From Bryobacteraceae bacterium (lineage in GTDB: Bacteria; Acidobacteriota; Terriglobia; Bryobacterales; Bryobacteraceae): a DNA stretch of 64,000 bases. Under the pieces are notes generated by a model. That model saw only the letters and a list, made by a program, of their open reading frames with translations, was not told where the DNA came from and ran no database searches. The stretch spans positions 4,373,916 to 4,437,915 of the forward strand of contig BPGD01000001.1 of NCBI GenBank assembly GCA_026002855.1, written 5' to 3'. The translations under genes were made by a program, and so were the position numbers. Each line of letters opens with the position of its first letter. Position 1 is the stretch's first letter. Below, piece after piece: positions 62,391 through 64,000 of this stretch.

Positions 62391-63752
62391 CACCCGATTT
62401 CTTTGGACAGTGTTTCAAAATATGGTCATTCGGTGGACTCCAGGGCAAGCAAGGCCCGATGAGCCTGCCGCAGGGACCGAAAGTGAAGGCTCTCGACGAG
62501 CCAGTGGTCGTTGTAGCGCTAGCGGAATTCCTCGAGGGCTTTGGCGAGCCCCTGAATGGTGTTGAAGTGCTGCACTACCACGAGTTGCTCCTTGAGAGTG
62601 CGGAAGAAGCGTTCGATACAGCCATTGCCTTCGGGCTCGCGGACAGGAGCCGGTGAAGACACGCGGCCGAGAAAGCAGATCTCTCGTTGAAAGTCGTCGC
62701 CCAGGAATTGGGAGCCGTGGTCATGACGCAGCTTCACACCGGCAGCGATACCTTCCGTGAAACCGCCGAACTGCTCGCGCGCCGCCTGGCGCACCGGGTC
62801 CGACGCCTCGAACCGCGTGCCGCGTCTGGCCACGTGGATGCCGAGGCAGCGGGCCGAGCCGTGGTCGACCATGGCGAAGACGGCCAGCTGCCCGTCTTGC
62901 AGGGTGAAGCAGGCCGTGGCGTCGATGCCCCACATCTCGCTTGGGCGGTTCGGCGAGGACAGTTCCTTCGTGCCGTTTGGGCTCGGCAGGTTGCGGCTGA
63001 CGTTGCGGCCGCGAGCAGCTCGTGTTCTTGCATTAGGCGCAGCAGGCACCGCAGGGCAGTGCGTCCGCCGCGAAGGCGCAGCCCTGGCCCATACCTTGCG
63101 ATGCCCCTCGCCATGGAAGGGCGATTCCTGGTTCGTGCGCCGGATCTCCGCCACGAGTTGCTCGTCCGTGTAGTTCGTCTCCGGACCGCGCCGAGCGGGC
63201 AGCCGGGGACAGGCGCCGGCAGCGCCGCTGGCAGAACGTCGACCGCGGAAGGCTCCACGCCTAGATTACCCGAACCCGCCCGTACGAGCACCCCCATGGA
63301 GACCGACCGGGCACGGCTCATTTCCTCGACCTCCGCTTGAGATATGGCTTCTCGTCTTCCATCCGGTGGACGCGCTCCCGCAGCAGCTCGTTCTGCATCG
63401 CCAGACCGGCAATGAATCGCTTCTCGCACCAGCCCTCCCCATCGACCAGATCCTCCGGCCGGATCTTGAGCGCCTCCCCGCCGGACGGCAGAAAAGCCTC
63501 GGACTACTCCGACAGGCTCGCCGCCGTGATGCCGTACTTGCGGCTCGTAGACTCCAGATCCGCGCCGCGGAGCACCTCCAGGACTACACTCATCTTGCGC
63601 TTGGCCGACCAACGGCCCTTGCCGGCGCGACCGGATTCCGGCCCCGCTTCAGTCGCCCTCCGGGCTCCTTGCGCGGGCCCGGAATCCGCTTGTTTCATGC
63701 TGGACATACTGATTCTCCATATCGCAAGTCAGTGTCCAAGGAAATCGTGGGG
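62391..63752. mobile_element. Decayed IS3-like insertion sequence at the right border of the island
   Basis: The left end (CACCCGATTTCTTTGGACAG) and right end (CACGATTTCCTTGGACACTG, read inward) form imperfect inverted repeats that continue to ATATGG about 33 bases in; the similarity may extend 7-8 bases outward on both sides. The element carries orfA and orfB on the minus strand, both broken. The same right end occurs as a fragment at 51998-52063. Confidence 0.75.
62426..63707 (-). pseudogene. IS3-like transposase orfA/orfB, several stops and frameshifts
   Basis: orfA starts at ATG 63707 (MSSMKQADSG) with the helix-turn-helix GRWSAKRKMSVVLEVLRG and ESTSRKYGITAASLSE. An amber codon follows where Trp is expected, and the frame goes on with SEAFLPSGGEALKIRPEDL. 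orfB has AEIRRTNQESPFHGEGHRKV, then a shift near WARA, and the integrase core MWGIDATACFTLQDGQLAVF, RHDHGSQFLGDDF and REPEGNGCIERFFRTLKEQL, i.e. the D, D and E residues. A further stop interrupts EEFR and RYNDHWLVES before the end at 62426. The core fold can be recognised but no intact protein can be made. Confidence 0.8.
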
Positions 63753-63848
63753 CGGGGGACTCCGAGATTCTTAGGCGTCGATAGCAATGTGATCAGGCGG
63801 CGCTAACAATCACATCGCTTTCAATCCCTACCCAAGACTTTGTGTTGA

Positions 63849-64000
63849 CCTAATCGCGCCTTTCAGGAACTGAACCTTCGCCAGTACCTCCAACGCCTGA
63901 AAACCGCACCCGGCGCAACCATCTCCCAGAAAGTCGAATACCTCAGCAACCTCGGCGTCACGCTCAGCCCTCAGGGCCTCCACGAATTGCAGACCGCCGC
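63849..64000 (+). CDS. Possible 5'-truncated gene fragment running off the window
   Basis: After a stop at 63846-63848 one frame stays open to the window edge: FQELNLRQYLQRLKTAPGAT, then VEYLSNLGVTLSPQGLHELQ. It has host-like high-GC codons but no ATG/GTG start or ribosome site, so it may be the 3' part of a gene cut when the island or the insertion sequence arrived. The region 63760-63848 shows nothing else. Low confidence because of its short length. Confidence 0.3.

Overview
The window is high-GC (mostly about 65-70% by eye) and looks like the chromosome of a soil Acidobacteriota, most likely the Bryobacterales/Solibacter lineage. Pointers to this are several secreted CRTAC1 (FG-GAP plus ASPIC/UnbV) proteins beside a TPR multihaem cytochrome, Tat-exported Gfo/Idh dehydrogenases, a fused LptF-LptG permease, and short 4-base start/stop overlaps throughout. 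The taxonomic call is inference from gene content.

Layout. 1-8810: housekeeping and envelope genes (LytTR regulator 3' part, DUF218, SpoU methyltransferase, RarA, Hpt with an odd kinase-like/nuclease-like fusion upstream, an FAD oxidoreductase, a beta-propeller protein, an M23 peptidase). 8939-24804, all on the minus strand: a near-continuous set starting with CRTAC1, pentahaem cytochrome, CRTAC1 and a TIM-barrel gene, then phytoene synthase, a CrtI-type desaturase, an alpha/beta-hydrolase-like protein with altered catalytic residues, a prenyl diphosphate synthase, a glycosyltransferase, a second CrtI-family enzyme and a CruF-like hydratase. Together the carotenoid genes can take short isoprenoid diphosphates through phytoene to a desaturated, hydrated and probably glycosylated carotenoid. 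25018-33337: dynamin-like GTPase, ATPase, an antiporter/DUF190 deletion chimera, Nudix, amidohydrolase and two dehydrogenases.

33453-37885 is a scarred insertion zone: tRNA-Ser(CGA), an integrase stump, an IS256-family element, a secreted protein cut by it, an IS3-family element with a nonsense codon, and a YCII gene broken by a frameshift and by the IS3 element. 37919-51893 returns to ordinary genes: a LMW-phosphatase/arsenate-reductase-like protein, PdxT, PdxS and a MocR regulator with a palindrome at its promoter, TsaB, a DUF5060-like protein, the LptFG fusion, a GH3 glucosidase, RibD, FtsY and YjbQ.

52064-62390 is the most interesting part: a lower-GC, four-gene, one-direction operon bounded by a remnant and a decayed full copy of one insertion-sequence family in the same orientation. 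It encodes DISARM-type DrmE, DrmA (helicase) and DrmB (DUF1998). No DrmC and no DNA methyltransferase is present. The first gene is instead a large GNAT-ABC ATPase-ASCH fusion (COG2401-like). I propose that this is an unusual DISARM variant in which an acetyltransferase/ATPase module takes the place of the methylase. The window ends in a short open frame that may be the 5'-truncated remainder of a gene beyond the edge.
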